Origin: Cellvibrio sp. KY-GH-1
Lineage (GTDB): Bacteria; Pseudomonadota; Gammaproteobacteria; Pseudomonadales; Cellvibrionaceae
Reading direction: 5' to 3'
Assembly: GCF_008806975.1 (NCBI RefSeq)
Contig: NZ_CP031728.1
Location: 1,922,001-1,986,000, forward strand
Length of the DNA: 64,000 nt
Part shown: piece after piece, positions 9,147 through 16,887 of the stretch
Numbering within the stretch: the stretch's first letter is position 1
Layout of the letters: each line of letters begins with the position of its first letter
The notes under the pieces: model-generated
Told to the model about the DNA's origin: nothing
The model's input: only the letters and a program-made list of their open reading frames with translations
Database searches by the model: none
Position numbers and translations under genes: made by a program

Positions 9147-10109
9147 ATGATGTTTTCTGATTTAGCACAAGAATATGCGGGCATGAGATTGGTTAACTCA
9201 TACACCCAACAACAAGTCCTAACCATCGCAAAATTATTTGTAAAGCGGTCGGCTGTCTTAAGGACCTCCGAAATTAACCGTTTGGCCTTGATGCGATTTA
9301 AGAATGAATCACTCAAGGAGATTCAACCGGTCACCTATAACGGGTACCTGAAATATCTACGCCTGATTGCCAGCTATGGTGTGGAGGTTGGCTACCTCAC
9401 TTCAAATCCATTCGAAGAACTGAAGCTCATTCCAGTGGGCACGATTCCCCCCAAGACAATTGAATTGGAGGATATCGGCGTATTGGATTATGCACTTATG
9501 CTGGAGGAGGAGCTTTACCAAACAGGATGGTTTTGGGCAGCAGTACTCCGCTGTCTTTACTACACGGGGATGCGACGCCGCCAGCTCGTGAATCTCCGCC
9601 TCGATGATCTCGATTTTAATAGAGAAACTATCCGCCTCAGCTACCAAGGATCGAAGACACGGCGCGAATGGACTGTACCGATGCATAGCGGATTGAAAGA
9701 GACACTGCAGCTCTTGATTCGGAAAACCGAACTTCGACGCGGTAAGAAACTATTGAGACGTGATTACCTGTTCCGAGCGTTTGATTTATTCCCTCGTTTT
9801 AAGAAAGACCCCCAGGGACGTATGCCTCCGGAAGCCATTACCAATTATTTCAAGCGATTGAGTAAAAAGTTCGATATCCGTGTGGGAGCTCACAGGTTTC
9901 GGCACACCTTCGCAACTGCGTTGTGCAATCCGGAAGATGACACTCCGCCAGACGTTTTTGCGGTGCAGCAACTGTTAGGTCATACGGATTTAAAAACGAC
10001 AAGAATATACGTCCAACCTAGGGTTAATCACCTTGGTAGGGTCGTAAATCGTCTGGGAAAGCTTGGAAGAAAAGAAGACAGGTCAGGCAAAAAAATATGG
10101 ATAGCTTGA
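9147..10109 (+). CDS. int: Tyrosine recombinase / site-specific integrase
   Basis: 320 residues, XerC-like size. The SAM-like N-terminal domain (about 1-85) is followed by the catalytic domain: Arg in GMRRRQ (143-145), Lys near 171, H249-x-x-R252 (HRFRH), His279 (LLGHT) and Tyr288 (RIYVQ). All catalytic residues are present, so it should be active. It reads toward the 3' end of the tRNA-Ala gene 149 bases further on, the usual position of an ICE integrase at its attachment site. Two adjacent ATGs are possible starts after GGAG. Confidence 0.92.
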   Translation: MMFSDLAQEYAGMRLVNSYTQQQVLTIAKLFVKRSAVLRTSEINRLALMRFKNESLKEIQPVTYNGYLKYLRLIASYGVEVGYLTSNPFEELKLIPVGTIPPKTIELEDIGVLDYALMLEEELYQTGWFWAAVLRCLYYTGMRRRQLVNLRLDDLDFNRETIRLSYQGSKTRREWTVPMHSGLKETLQLLIRKTELRRGKKLLRRDYLFRAFDLFPRFKKDPQGRMPPEAITNYFKRLSKKFDIRVGAHRFRHTFATALCNPEDDTPPDVFAVQQLLGHTDLKTTRIYVQPRVNHLGRVVNRLGKLGRKEDRSGKKIWIA

Positions 10110-10122
10110 CAAAACAAAGAAA

Positions 10123-10199
10123 AATGCCTGAAACTCAATAGGTTATTCGCGCATTGCTGCGCGAACAATCCTGAGTTTCGTGGCTAAACTGAGGGCATT
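10123..10199. terminator. Long imperfect hairpin between int and tRNA-Ala
   Basis: The inner stem TTCGCGCA/TGCGCGAA closes a 4-base loop (around 10145-10164). It extends through GAAACTC/GAGTTTC and, with a gap, AATGCC/GGCATT. There is no strong T-run on either strand. It probably ends int transcription and shields the convergent tRNA, or forms part of the attachment region. Function is inferred from position. Confidence 0.45.
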
Positions 10200-10258
10200 G
10201 CCTCAATTTTCCTCTTCATTTTGTAACGCAGACTGTACCAAAACAGTCCGGTGGTGTT

Positions 10259-10334
10259 TGGTGGAGCTAAGCGGGATCGAACCGCTGACCTCAACACTGC
10301 CAGTGTTGCGCTCTCCCAGCTGAGCTATAGCCCC
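10259..10334 (-). tRNA. tRNA-Ala (anticodon GGC), complete with encoded CCA
   Basis: On the minus strand the gene starts GGGGCTATAGCTCAG and ends TAGCTCCACCA. The acceptor stem has the G3-U70 wobble that identifies alanine tRNAs. The D arm AGCTCAGCTGGGAGAGC and T arm TCAGCGGTTCGATCCCGC are normal. The anticodon GGC lies at 10301-10299 in a stem AACAC/GTGTT. The whole 76-base gene is intact, so integration by the adjacent integrase has not broken it. Confidence 0.97.
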
Positions 10335-10369
10335 AAAAACGGGATACGACTGTGTCGTAAGTGGCGCGC

Positions 10370-10398
10370 ATTCTATGCAGCAGTTGGGGGAGTGTCAA
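10370..10398 (-). promoter_or_regulatory. Sigma-70 promoter of tRNA-Ala
   Basis: Reading the minus strand, a perfect -35 TTGACA (10398-10393), a 17-base spacer and a -10 TAGAAT (10375-10370) are followed by a GCGCGCC-rich discriminator typical of stable-RNA promoters under stringent control. The tRNA begins about 35 bases further. This native promoter shows that the tRNA is an expressed, chromosome-style gene and not just a 3' remnant at an attachment site. Confidence 0.85.
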
Positions 10399-10471
10399 GC
10401 AATTTTTACTCCGCACTGCGCGCCGATTTTGTATGTAAATCAACCAGTTAGTTAAAACCTACACACGGCCT

Positions 10472-10490
10472 GAGCGCAACACTGGCAGTG
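10472..10490. repeat. 19-bp inverted copy of the tRNA-Ala anticodon region (att-like)
   Basis: Bases 10472-10490 (GAGCGCAACACTGGCAGTG) are identical to the tRNA-Ala anticodon arm, which reads in the opposite direction at 10313-10295. It lies 61 bases before parA. PFGI-1-class elements recombine at short tRNA-derived direct repeats, with int at one end and the soj/parA gene at the other, so this is a candidate second attachment core. The inverted orientation is unusual. Confidence 0.55.
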
Positions 10491-10550
10491 CAGGGGACAA
10501 CTTTTGGCAATGTTCTCTAACATCAGAAATCTGACGTTGGAGGTTCCAAA

Positions 10551-11393
10551 ATGTCTGCAAAATCAAAGATTTACGGTATTGTCTGCACCAAAGGAGGCGT
10601 GGGTAAAACCACTAAAGCCGCGAACTTTGGCGCCATATTAGCCGATATGGGCCAGCGAGTTCTACTGGTAGATGCAGATCCACAACAATCACTGTCTCGC
10701 TTCTATCCAGTCACCCAAGCAGCCGCTTATGGTCTGAGCCATGTGTACCGCACCGCAAGTGTCTCCGAGTGCATCTCGAAGACTGCCATCGCTAATCTGG
10801 ACATCATTTTAAATGACGACAAAGGTAGCGAGGGGAAAATACCCAACTTTTTACGAGAATCTGTCCTCCATTTCCAGCACCTAAGGCATGCCTTGGAACA
10901 ACTGGATTATGACTACATTTTGATCGACACCCAAGGTGCAAGCGGTATCGTCCAAGAGTCGGTCATCCTGGCTGCAGATGTGCTTTTGTCCCCTATCAAA
11001 CCCCAAGTGCTGGATTCGAGAGAGTTCATATACGGCACCACTGAACTGGTGAATAAATTTCGACCTAAGCCCGGCTTTTACAGCATTACTGGCCGACCAA
11101 TGCCACCAGTCAAGGTTTTGATAAATCTATGGGATCGCACCTCAACGGCGGCCGAGGTTTCCAATTATCTACGCTGTGAATTCGACAAGGAAACTGATGG
11201 TCACGTCACTGTGCTGAACACCGTGATTCCCTCTCTTAAAGCCTATTCAGAAGCGGCTGGCTTAGGTATTCCCGTTCATCGCTTCGAAAAAAGCCGAAGC
11301 GGCCCCACTCGCTCTGCCTTGGAAACCATGGTTGATCTAGCCTACGAGTTAGAGCCAAAACTTTTTGGCATCAAGCCTCAATGGTCTGTGTGA
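10551..11393 (+). CDS. parA: ParA/Soj-type partition ATPase
   Basis: 280 residues. The deviant Walker A CTKGGVGKTT is at 12-21, followed by VLLVDADPQQS near 37 and DYILIDTQG near 125, the complete ParA signature. In PFGI-1/PAPI-1-class elements a soj gene is the first gene after the attachment site and is needed to keep the excised circle. It starts the plus-strand maintenance operon with ParB. A start ATG at 10551 follows GGAGG about eight bases upstream. Confidence 0.93.
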   Translation: MSAKSKIYGIVCTKGGVGKTTKAANFGAILADMGQRVLLVDADPQQSLSRFYPVTQAAAYGLSHVYRTASVSECISKTAIANLDIILNDDKGSEGKIPNFLRESVLHFQHLRHALEQLDYDYILIDTQGASGIVQESVILAADVLLSPIKPQVLDSREFIYGTTELVNKFRPKPGFYSITGRPMPPVKVLINLWDRTSTAAEVSNYLRCEFDKETDGHVTVLNTVIPSLKAYSEAAGLGIPVHRFEKSRSGPTRSALETMVDLAYELEPKLFGIKPQWSV

Positions 11394-11402
11394 GGCTGCG
11401 CC

Positions 11403-11597
11403 ATGGAAAACACAACTATCGCAAACCTCGGTAGACCTACCGAGGAAGAACAATTGGATTGGGTAGACCAACTAAGCACCCCTCGCCTAGTTTGCGGTTC
11501 CACCCGAACTGGTAAAACGCGGCTCGCTGAGGTGCAGGTCATGCCTGCACACGGCTGTCAAAAATTAGAAGCAACAGGAGGACTGAACAATGAATAA
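11403..11597 (+). CDS. Short ORF with an isolated P-loop, possible gene fragment
   Basis: 64 residues between parA and parB. Residues about 30-44 read VCGSTRTGKTRLAEV, nearly the same as the Walker A stretch of the TraD of this element (VVGTTRVGKTRLAEV), but nothing else of an ATPase is present. It overlaps the ParB start by eight bases. It may be a remnant of a larger ATPase gene (PFGI-1 relatives often have a DnaB-like helicase here) or a real small protein. Confidence 0.4.
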   Translation: MENTTIANLGRPTEEEQLDWVDQLSTPRLVCGSTRTGKTRLAEVQVMPAHGCQKLEATGGLNNE

Positions 11598-13176
11598 GTC
11601 CTCTATTGCTGATCGCCTTAACAAACCTCATTTGAGTGCTTCGCCGTCTGATGGGTCCCCATTACCACCGGATCCTGTCGTAAAAACACGTGTCAGGGTT
11701 AACCTGGATAACACCATTGCTTATCGTCGCAACCCGAGAAGAACCAGAAACCCGAGATACGACGAAATTAAGGAATCAATTCGCAATGCAGGACTTGATC
11801 ACCCACCCGTAGTTACACGCGAGTCCCCAGCCGATCCTTACATGATTAAGAAAGGCGGAAATACTCGCCTGAGTATTTTGCGCGAACTTTGGCAAGAAAC
11901 CGGAGACCCGAAATACTACGAGTTTGATTGCGATTTTGAGCCATGGACGAGTGACTTCAAAAATCTCATCAGCCATATGATTGAGAACGAAATGAAAGGG
12001 GATACCCTCTTCATTGAGCGCGCTCTTGCTGCCTATGACCTGAAAATTGAACTGGAAGCTGAAAAAGGTGCTCTGTCCATCAGAGAGCTTTCAAGGTCAA
12101 TCACTGCAGAAGGGTGGACTGTAGATTTTTCTAATCTGGGACAGATGCTGTATGCCCACGAGACCCTTTTCCCTGTCATACCGGACGCGTTTTGGAATGG
12201 AATGGGTCGCGATACTGTTAAAAAAATCAGGAAGCTGCTCGAAACCTGTAAAACGTTTTGGGAATCTGTCGCCCAAGAACATGAAGGAACCTTCGATGAC
12301 ATTTGGAAGCCCGTTTTCCAAGCCCTGGATGGCGACGGTTTCGATGTAGACAAAGCAGAGCATGAACTCTGTTCGGCTATGTCTGCAAAGCTAGACTCAC
12401 CCGTGCTGCAATTACGTGCGGAAGTGCAGGCCATTGGAGAAGGCATATCAAAAGGCGGTAATCGCCCGAAGGACATCATCGCCGAAGCCAATGCCCAGGA
12501 GCAGCTACAGAAACAAACGGGAACCAATACAACCAAGGCACCACAACCACCCAAGCGCCCCCCTGAATTAGGCCCATCAAACCCGGGTAGCAATCAGGAA
12601 ACTGATTCGTCACTCCATACGGAGCATGGGCAACAAAGTCAGGAACCTGTAAATAATTCACCTGCAGTAGTTCGTCATGTCTACGGCGACTTATCGTCAC
12701 TGCAGTATCTATTGGATTACGAGGTGTCCTCTCTCAAAGAGCTGGCTTACCAAGCCGCCGTCGATTATGCCGATACCGTGGGATTATCGGAGTATGTTGA
12801 TTACCTTGAGGAGGATGGATGGCACACCGGTTATCGCATGCTGCCACCCTCAAATATTGATTCAGAGCTAATTCTTTATTGGGTAACGCTGTGGGCGCAG
12901 TCGCATGCGCTGACAGCACCCATTTCATTGTTTAATGCAATGAATGAGTTGTTGGAGGTTTGCCCCTCCATCAGCAAAGATAATTTGTTGACCCTGCTCG
13001 CGCTCGGCTCTGCATTTAAAGGCCGCCTCATGGGGCGTCAAATCAGTGATCCGGATGCGAACCCTATTCAATGGCAAGCATTAACTGAATTGGAAGCCAT
13101 TGTCAGCTTGTTAGTGGACTACCGTACGCACTCACCTCATAAGCTCAACAGCACTGTTGAACTGGGAGGCGAGTGA
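11590..13176 (+). CDS. parB: PFGI-1-class ICE ParB-family protein (TIGR03764-like)
   Basis: 528 residues. The N-terminal ParB/Srx-like region includes NTIAYRRNPRRTRNPRYDEIKESI, GLDHPPVV and GGNTRLSILREL, the expected nuclease-fold signature. HTH-like helices follow near 150-190. A Pro/Gln-rich linker (about 290-360) leads to a C-terminal helical domain. Much longer than chromosomal ParB but normal for TIGR03764. The gene follows parA and overlaps the short P-loop ORF. It likely binds a centromere site on the element; parS was not located. Confidence 0.9.
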   Translation: MNKSSIADRLNKPHLSASPSDGSPLPPDPVVKTRVRVNLDNTIAYRRNPRRTRNPRYDEIKESIRNAGLDHPPVVTRESPADPYMIKKGGNTRLSILRELWQETGDPKYYEFDCDFEPWTSDFKNLISHMIENEMKGDTLFIERALAAYDLKIELEAEKGALSIRELSRSITAEGWTVDFSNLGQMLYAHETLFPVIPDAFWNGMGRDTVKKIRKLLETCKTFWESVAQEHEGTFDDIWKPVFQALDGDGFDVDKAEHELCSAMSAKLDSPVLQLRAEVQAIGEGISKGGNRPKDIIAEANAQEQLQKQTGTNTTKAPQPPKRPPELGPSNPGSNQETDSSLHTEHGQQSQEPVNNSPAVVRHVYGDLSSLQYLLDYEVSSLKELAYQAAVDYADTVGLSEYVDYLEEDGWHTGYRMLPPSNIDSELILYWVTLWAQSHALTAPISLFNAMNELLEVCPSISKDNLLTLLALGSAFKGRLMGRQISDPDANPIQWQALTELEAIVSLLVDYRTHSPHKLNSTVELGGE

Positions 13177-13177
13177 T

Positions 13178-13723
13178 ATGCAGAACTACTACATCACTTC
13201 ATTAAATCACCAGGCATTACTCGCGGTTGCCGAAGCATTACGCAATGGCGACAGCCAGTTGCTTCACCAACTGGGGTTAGGTGCATTGGATCAAGGCGTT
13301 GCAGCGCAGTTAAAGGCGTTATCAGCTGACCGTATTGCATGTCTGCCGAACTTCAAGGGTTCTCTATTCCAACTGCGCATCGATCCACACACCCTGCGAC
13401 TGTACCTTGGCTTTGCTGACAGCAAGGTCACCGAGGATGACCTGGTTAACCGCGCAATTCGCGCTGGTTTACGTCAGCCCATGCTTGAAGAACTAAAAGG
13501 CATCACCCGCCGTGATTTTGCAGCGCGACGGGCGCGTATGAACCTACCTGAGCACAGTCGCGGACGCATCGAAGTCTTGAGTGAGGAGGAAGAAATCACG
13601 GTGCTGCGAGTGTGGGAAAAGCTGCGTGATATTGAAGACCCTTTGGTGAGACTGATAGCGCTATATGAGGAAACTGATATCGCTCTGGATCAAGCCTATA
13701 TAACGATAAAGCAACTGCAATAA
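13178..13723 (+). CDS. DUF2857 family protein
   Basis: 181 residues from the ATG at 13178, one base after the parB stop and preceded by GGGAGG; an earlier in-frame ATG at 13157 lies inside parB. The sequence (LGLGALDQGVAAQLKALSA, RIACLPNF, RQPMLEELKGITRRDFAARRARM) matches the DUF2857 family found between parB and STY4528 in PFGI-1/SPI-7-like islands. The LKGITRRDFAARR part looks like a helix-turn-helix, so a DNA-binding or regulatory role is likely. Confidence 0.82.
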   Translation: MQNYYITSLNHQALLAVAEALRNGDSQLLHQLGLGALDQGVAAQLKALSADRIACLPNFKGSLFQLRIDPHTLRLYLGFADSKVTEDDLVNRAIRAGLRQPMLEELKGITRRDFAARRARMNLPEHSRGRIEVLSEEEEITVLRVWEKLRDIEDPLVRLIALYEETDIALDQAYITIKQLQ

Positions 13724-13733
13724 GGCAACGAGT

Positions 13734-15059
13734 ATGAGTAAAGAACTCGACATTATTGCGCGACAGATCGATAAGGCGGAGCGAGACCTGATTAGTCAGC
13801 GCTCCTATGCCGACGATGATGATGGTATGGCGGTACTTTTTACCGGCAACCATCATGATTCTTTTCCGCGCTATTTAGTCCTCAATCGCGAGCTGAATGC
13901 CACGGACAAAGTAACGTGGCAAATCATTCGATTGACGATCACCGATCCAACGCGCCCAGGATCAACACCGAAACGCAATGAGCTGGCGGCAATGGTCGGC
14001 TGCTCGGCACCGACGCTGACCGCCAGTCGCAACATGTTGAGGATTTCCCGCTGGATGACGTTGTGCAAGACCGTGCGTAAGCAAGGTCGCTTTGTTGGCG
14101 ATATCTATCTGTTGAACGATGAACCGCTCTCGCTGATCAGTACGCTGGACTTTGATCCAACATATGTGCAGTTTTTAGAAGGCCAGTGCCAGTCAGAAAA
14201 TAAACGCATACGGTTAGCAGCGGCAAAAGCCCTGCAAGAAATCGGCGCGTTGGAAACGTCTGCCCCACCCACAGAGGGTGATGTATTTTTAAACCGCTTG
14301 AATCGCATGTTCGCAATGGATGGAGAGACCAACACTGAACCCAATACCTCGGATGGTCACCAGAGAAAGAATCTTTCTCTGGTGAATGAGAACGCGGAAA
14401 CGGGTCAAAATAACAAAACCCATGCGGAATCAGGACTTACGAATCACCAGAGTAAGAATTCTTCCATGGTGGAAACCGACCAGAGAAAGAATCTTTCTCT
14501 GGCGGAAAATGACCAGAGTAAAAATTTTTCTCTGGCTGAGAAAAAAAATTCTTTCCCCGGTGGTAGTAGTAGTAGTTTTATAAATAATAAATATATATCT
14601 ACTGCGCGCGCGATAGAGAGCGAACAGGATCAGCAAAGTCTGGCGAATTACCTTGAGATTAAGCGTCGAGGTCGCTGGGGAGCAAATGCTGACCACGAGG
14701 ATGCCTGGATAACTCGCTATTTGCCGTGGCTCAAACACCCAACCTTCGAGCGCTATGCGCTGATCCTGACGGCAGGCCGTGACAGCTGTTTGCCAGCCAT
14801 CTACCGGAAAATTAAACCCCTGCCGAATCACGGCCAAGAGCTGGTGCTGATGCAACTGCTCGGGCACACAGCCGCTGCATCACATGGCTGGCGTGAACAC
14901 ATTCGTGACCCCATCGCCTACACCCACAAGCTGGTTTCGTTGCAAACGGCTAATGAGCTTGTACCTGACGAATGGGCATTGGAATTGATGCGCTGTTATC
15001 ACGATAAGGCCAGTTCCCAGCCACCCGCGTTTACCGATAACCCGGACAGGGTTTGGTAG
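13734..15059 (+). CDS. STY4528-family pathogenicity-island replication protein
   Basis: 441 residues. The N-terminal domain (FPRYLVLNREL..VTWQIIRL, MVGCSAPTLTASRNMLRISRW) is a winged-helix region typical of the STY4528 family, linked to replication of PFGI-1/SPI-7-type elements. The linker at about 205-290 has four or five near-identical units of the form Q-R/S-K-N-x-S-L/M-A/V-E, each encoded by a 23-bp palindrome. A C-terminal domain (about 300-430) follows. The stop lies at the first hairpin of the putative origin array. Confidence 0.82.
   Translation: MSKELDIIARQIDKAERDLISQRSYADDDDGMAVLFTGNHHDSFPRYLVLNRELNATDKVTWQIIRLTITDPTRPGSTPKRNELAAMVGCSAPTLTASRNMLRISRWMTLCKTVRKQGRFVGDIYLLNDEPLSLISTLDFDPTYVQFLEGQCQSENKRIRLAAAKALQEIGALETSAPPTEGDVFLNRLNRMFAMDGETNTEPNTSDGHQRKNLSLVNENAETGQNNKTHAESGLTNHQSKNSSMVETDQRKNLSLAENDQSKNFSLAEKKNSFPGGSSSSFINNKYISTARAIESEQDQQSLANYLEIKRRGRWGANADHEDAWITRYLPWLKHPTFERYALILTAGRDSCLPAIYRKIKPLPNHGQELVLMQLLGHTAAASHGWREHIRDPIAYTHKLVSLQTANELVPDEWALELMRCYHDKASSQPPAFTDNPDRVW
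14360..14535. repeat. Four 23-bp palindromes inside the STY4528-like gene
   Basis: Palindromes with arms CCAGAGAAAGA/TCTTTCTCTGG around one central base lie at 14360-14382 and 14480-14502 (perfect). Variants lie at 14447-14469 (degenerate right arm) and 14513-14535 (arms CCAGAGTAAAA/TTTTTCTCTGG). All are in the same reading frame and encode the repeated linker peptide. They could be protein-binding sites, mRNA hairpins, or just peptide repeats. Confidence 0.85.
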
Positions 15060-15718
15060 TGCAATAGGCTATTGCACTTTGGAGTAACACGGTGAAGGAA
15101 ATGAAGTGCAATAGGCTATCGCACTTAGAGAGACACGGAATTTGGAGTGTGGTCGCCGACAACAGTTTGAAACAAGCGCAGGACTGGGTTTGGAGTGTGG
15201 TCGCCGACCACAGTTTGAAACAAGCGCAGGACTGGGTTTGGAGTGTGGTCGCCGACCACAGTTTGAAACAAGTGCAGGGCTGGGTTTGGAGTGTGGTCGC
15301 CGACCACAGTTTGAAACAAGCGCAGGACTGGGTTTGGAGTGTGGTCGCCGACCACAGTTTGAAACAAGCGCAGGACTGGGTTTGGAGTGTGGTCGCCGAC
15401 CACAGTTTGAAACAAGTGCAGGGCTGGGTTTGGAGTGTGGTCGCCGACCACACTAGGGTTTGGTAGTGCAACAGCCTGTTGCACTTCGAAGAGTTACGGA
15501 AGTAGTGCCAGGGTGAAGCAGCCTGCTTCACTTTGAGAGGCACAGACACAGAACTGAGTTCGATAGGCTATCGAACTTCGGACGCAGCACAGGCAATGAC
15601 ACTGAGTTCGAACGCCGGTCGAACTATGGGAAGGAAGCAGATTGTGGGTTTGAGTTCGAACGCCGGTCGAACTTTGAAGTAACACAGGGTTGGGTTTGGA
15701 GTGAAGTTGCCTACCTCA
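15059..15718. repeat. Array of about 15 variable hairpins, putative oriV
   Basis: Centred at 15068, 15115, 15156, 15204, 15252, 15300, 15348, 15396, 15444, 15475, 15522, 15567, 15615, 15663 and 15710 are palindromes of about 19 bp: 9-base arms beginning GT and ending G around a central C or G. Arms include GTGCAATAG, GTGTGGTCG, GTGCAACAG, GTGAAGCAG, GTTCGATAG and GTTCGAACG, nearly always with the matching complement. Spacing is mostly 45-48 bp. pKLC102, a relative, has an oriV of 57-bp direct repeats, so an iteron-type origin is the best reading. This 774-base region has no real gene. Confidence 0.75.
15141..15454. repeat. 48-bp tandem direct repeat, six copies plus a partial seventh
   Basis: Units start with TTTGGAGTGTGG at 15141, 15189, 15237, 15285, 15333, 15381 and 15429. 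Copies differ at very few positions, such as GCGCAGGACTGGG versus GTGCAGGGCTGGG. Each unit carries the palindrome GTGGTCG-C-CGACCAC, mutated by one base in the first copy. Since 48 is a multiple of three, long meaningless reading frames run through it on both strands. It is a recent amplification of one unit of the larger hairpin array. Confidence 0.95.
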
Positions 15719-15749
15719 TGTTGGAATGACGCAGAAATTGTAAGTAATT

Positions 15750-15765
15750 CGTGTCCCGAGACACG
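15750..15765. promoter_or_regulatory. Operator-like palindrome, copy 1 (CGTGTCCCGAGACACG)
   Basis: Six-base arms CGTGTC/GACACG around CCGA, 69 bases upstream of the PFL_4669-like gene. Near-identical sites occur at 17855-17870 and 18550-18565. Spread over 3 kb of one module, they look like binding sites of one regulator of the maintenance genes. A TTGTACAAG palindrome lies just downstream. Confidence 0.6.
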
Positions 15766-15833
15766 CTTTTGTACAAGAGACAGCATGTTTTTAATCGTTA
15801 TTAAATTTTTCACACACCACGAACGGAGTTTTT

Positions 15834-16805
15834 ATGCCAAGCAATGATTCTCATCTTGCAGATGCGGTTGAAGGAGCAAGCGCTACCGCACAAGCATCAG
15901 GCGCGGGCACCCTGGATATGGGTAAGCTCGATAAGATGTTCACAGCCGATGCGAGCACACAGAAAAGCACACCCAAAGGGCGCGCAGCAAAACGCAACCA
16001 GCCAGGGCTTTCTGGCGAGCCAACAGAGCGCACTGTGAACCTACCACCATCGATGCAGATGGGTGCCACGCTGAAATTACACACGCATCTTGCGATCAAT
16101 TTGTTTCGTGGTCGCCGTGGTGATCGCCATAAAAATATTCGCCAGATTGTGGGTATGTCCCTCTTTGCACGTCAGGCCGGTTTGATTTGGACAGCGGCAA
16201 AGAATGACGATCCTTATGCGGATCAATGTCTGGTTGAAATTGAAGCCGCTCATAAGCGCACCAAAGCGTTGCTGGATGAACGTGAAAAATCGTTGTCGGA
16301 TTTAATCGTAGGCTTGGAAGACTTCGATGTGAGTGTGCAAGCCTGTGCAGAGCCGTTAGAAATTCCCCTCAACTTTCATTCGCCTTGGGCGTACCGTTCG
16401 GTGTTACTCCTTCTGCAATATGACCGCATCGTGAGACTTGGGCTTACAGCCCATCATGTGGGATTTATCGGTGATGCCGAGTGGAATGATGTTGTGACGG
16501 ACTCTGGTAGAGCTATGCGGAATCTGTTTGAAGAAGTGAATCGCTGGATATTCACCAATGTGACTCGTGACGATATCCGTAAAAACACCAAGGTCGCCAA
16601 ACGTGCGCAAGGCCAATACCTTGAGAAGAAAAATAACCGTTTGGAAATTGAGACTGACGTGATGGAAGGCACCAAGCGCGCTTCAATCGCGCCACGCAGT
16701 CTGGAATTGGAAAAATATCTGGCAAACAAACGTGCGCTTGAAGAGCGTGCGCAAAGATCGCAGAACACAGAACAAGAACCATCAGAAAACACACACACAA
16801 ATTGA
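15834..16805 (+). CDS. TIGR03761 (PFL_4669 family) ICE protein
   Basis: 323 residues. The middle contains MSLFARQAGLIWTAAKNDDPYAD, FNFHSPWAYRSVLLLLQYDR-like text (PLNFHSPWAYRSVLLLLQYD) and a DAEWNDVVTDSGRAMRNLF stretch, which match the PFL_4669 family found downstream of the replication gene in PFGI-1-class elements. Predicted soluble and helical with charged, disordered ends. Function unknown, probably replication or maintenance. The start follows an ACGGAG box, downstream of the hairpin array and the first operator-like site. Confidence 0.82.
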   Translation: MPSNDSHLADAVEGASATAQASGAGTLDMGKLDKMFTADASTQKSTPKGRAAKRNQPGLSGEPTERTVNLPPSMQMGATLKLHTHLAINLFRGRRGDRHKNIRQIVGMSLFARQAGLIWTAAKNDDPYADQCLVEIEAAHKRTKALLDEREKSLSDLIVGLEDFDVSVQACAEPLEIPLNFHSPWAYRSVLLLLQYDRIVRLGLTAHHVGFIGDAEWNDVVTDSGRAMRNLFEEVNRWIFTNVTRDDIRKNTKVAKRAQGQYLEKKNNRLEIETDVMEGTKRASIAPRSLELEKYLANKRALEERAQRSQNTEQEPSENTHTN

Positions 16806-16887
16806 GCATTTTTTACACTAATAAAATGCTGATTTGATGAATGCCTGTAATGACAATGAATACTTTAAAACGCAGCAAGGTGTGAAT

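Noticed and set aside
10251..10451. 66-codon plus-strand ORF across the tRNA
   Set aside because: It is antisense to a complete tRNA-Ala and its promoter.
12033..12593. 186-codon minus-strand ORF inside parB
   Set aside because: Antisense shadow of the parB gene; composition (Cys/Ser-rich) is typical of a reverse-strand artefact.
15141..15454. CRISPR array
   Set aside because: Whole 48-bp units repeat without unique spacers, and no cas genes are in the window.
15031..15549. Long open frames on both strands through the 48-bp repeats, with WSVVADHSLKQ-type peptide repeats
   Set aside because: The 48-bp unit is a multiple of three, so several frames stay open by chance; no ribosome binding sites, and the region is a hairpin array.
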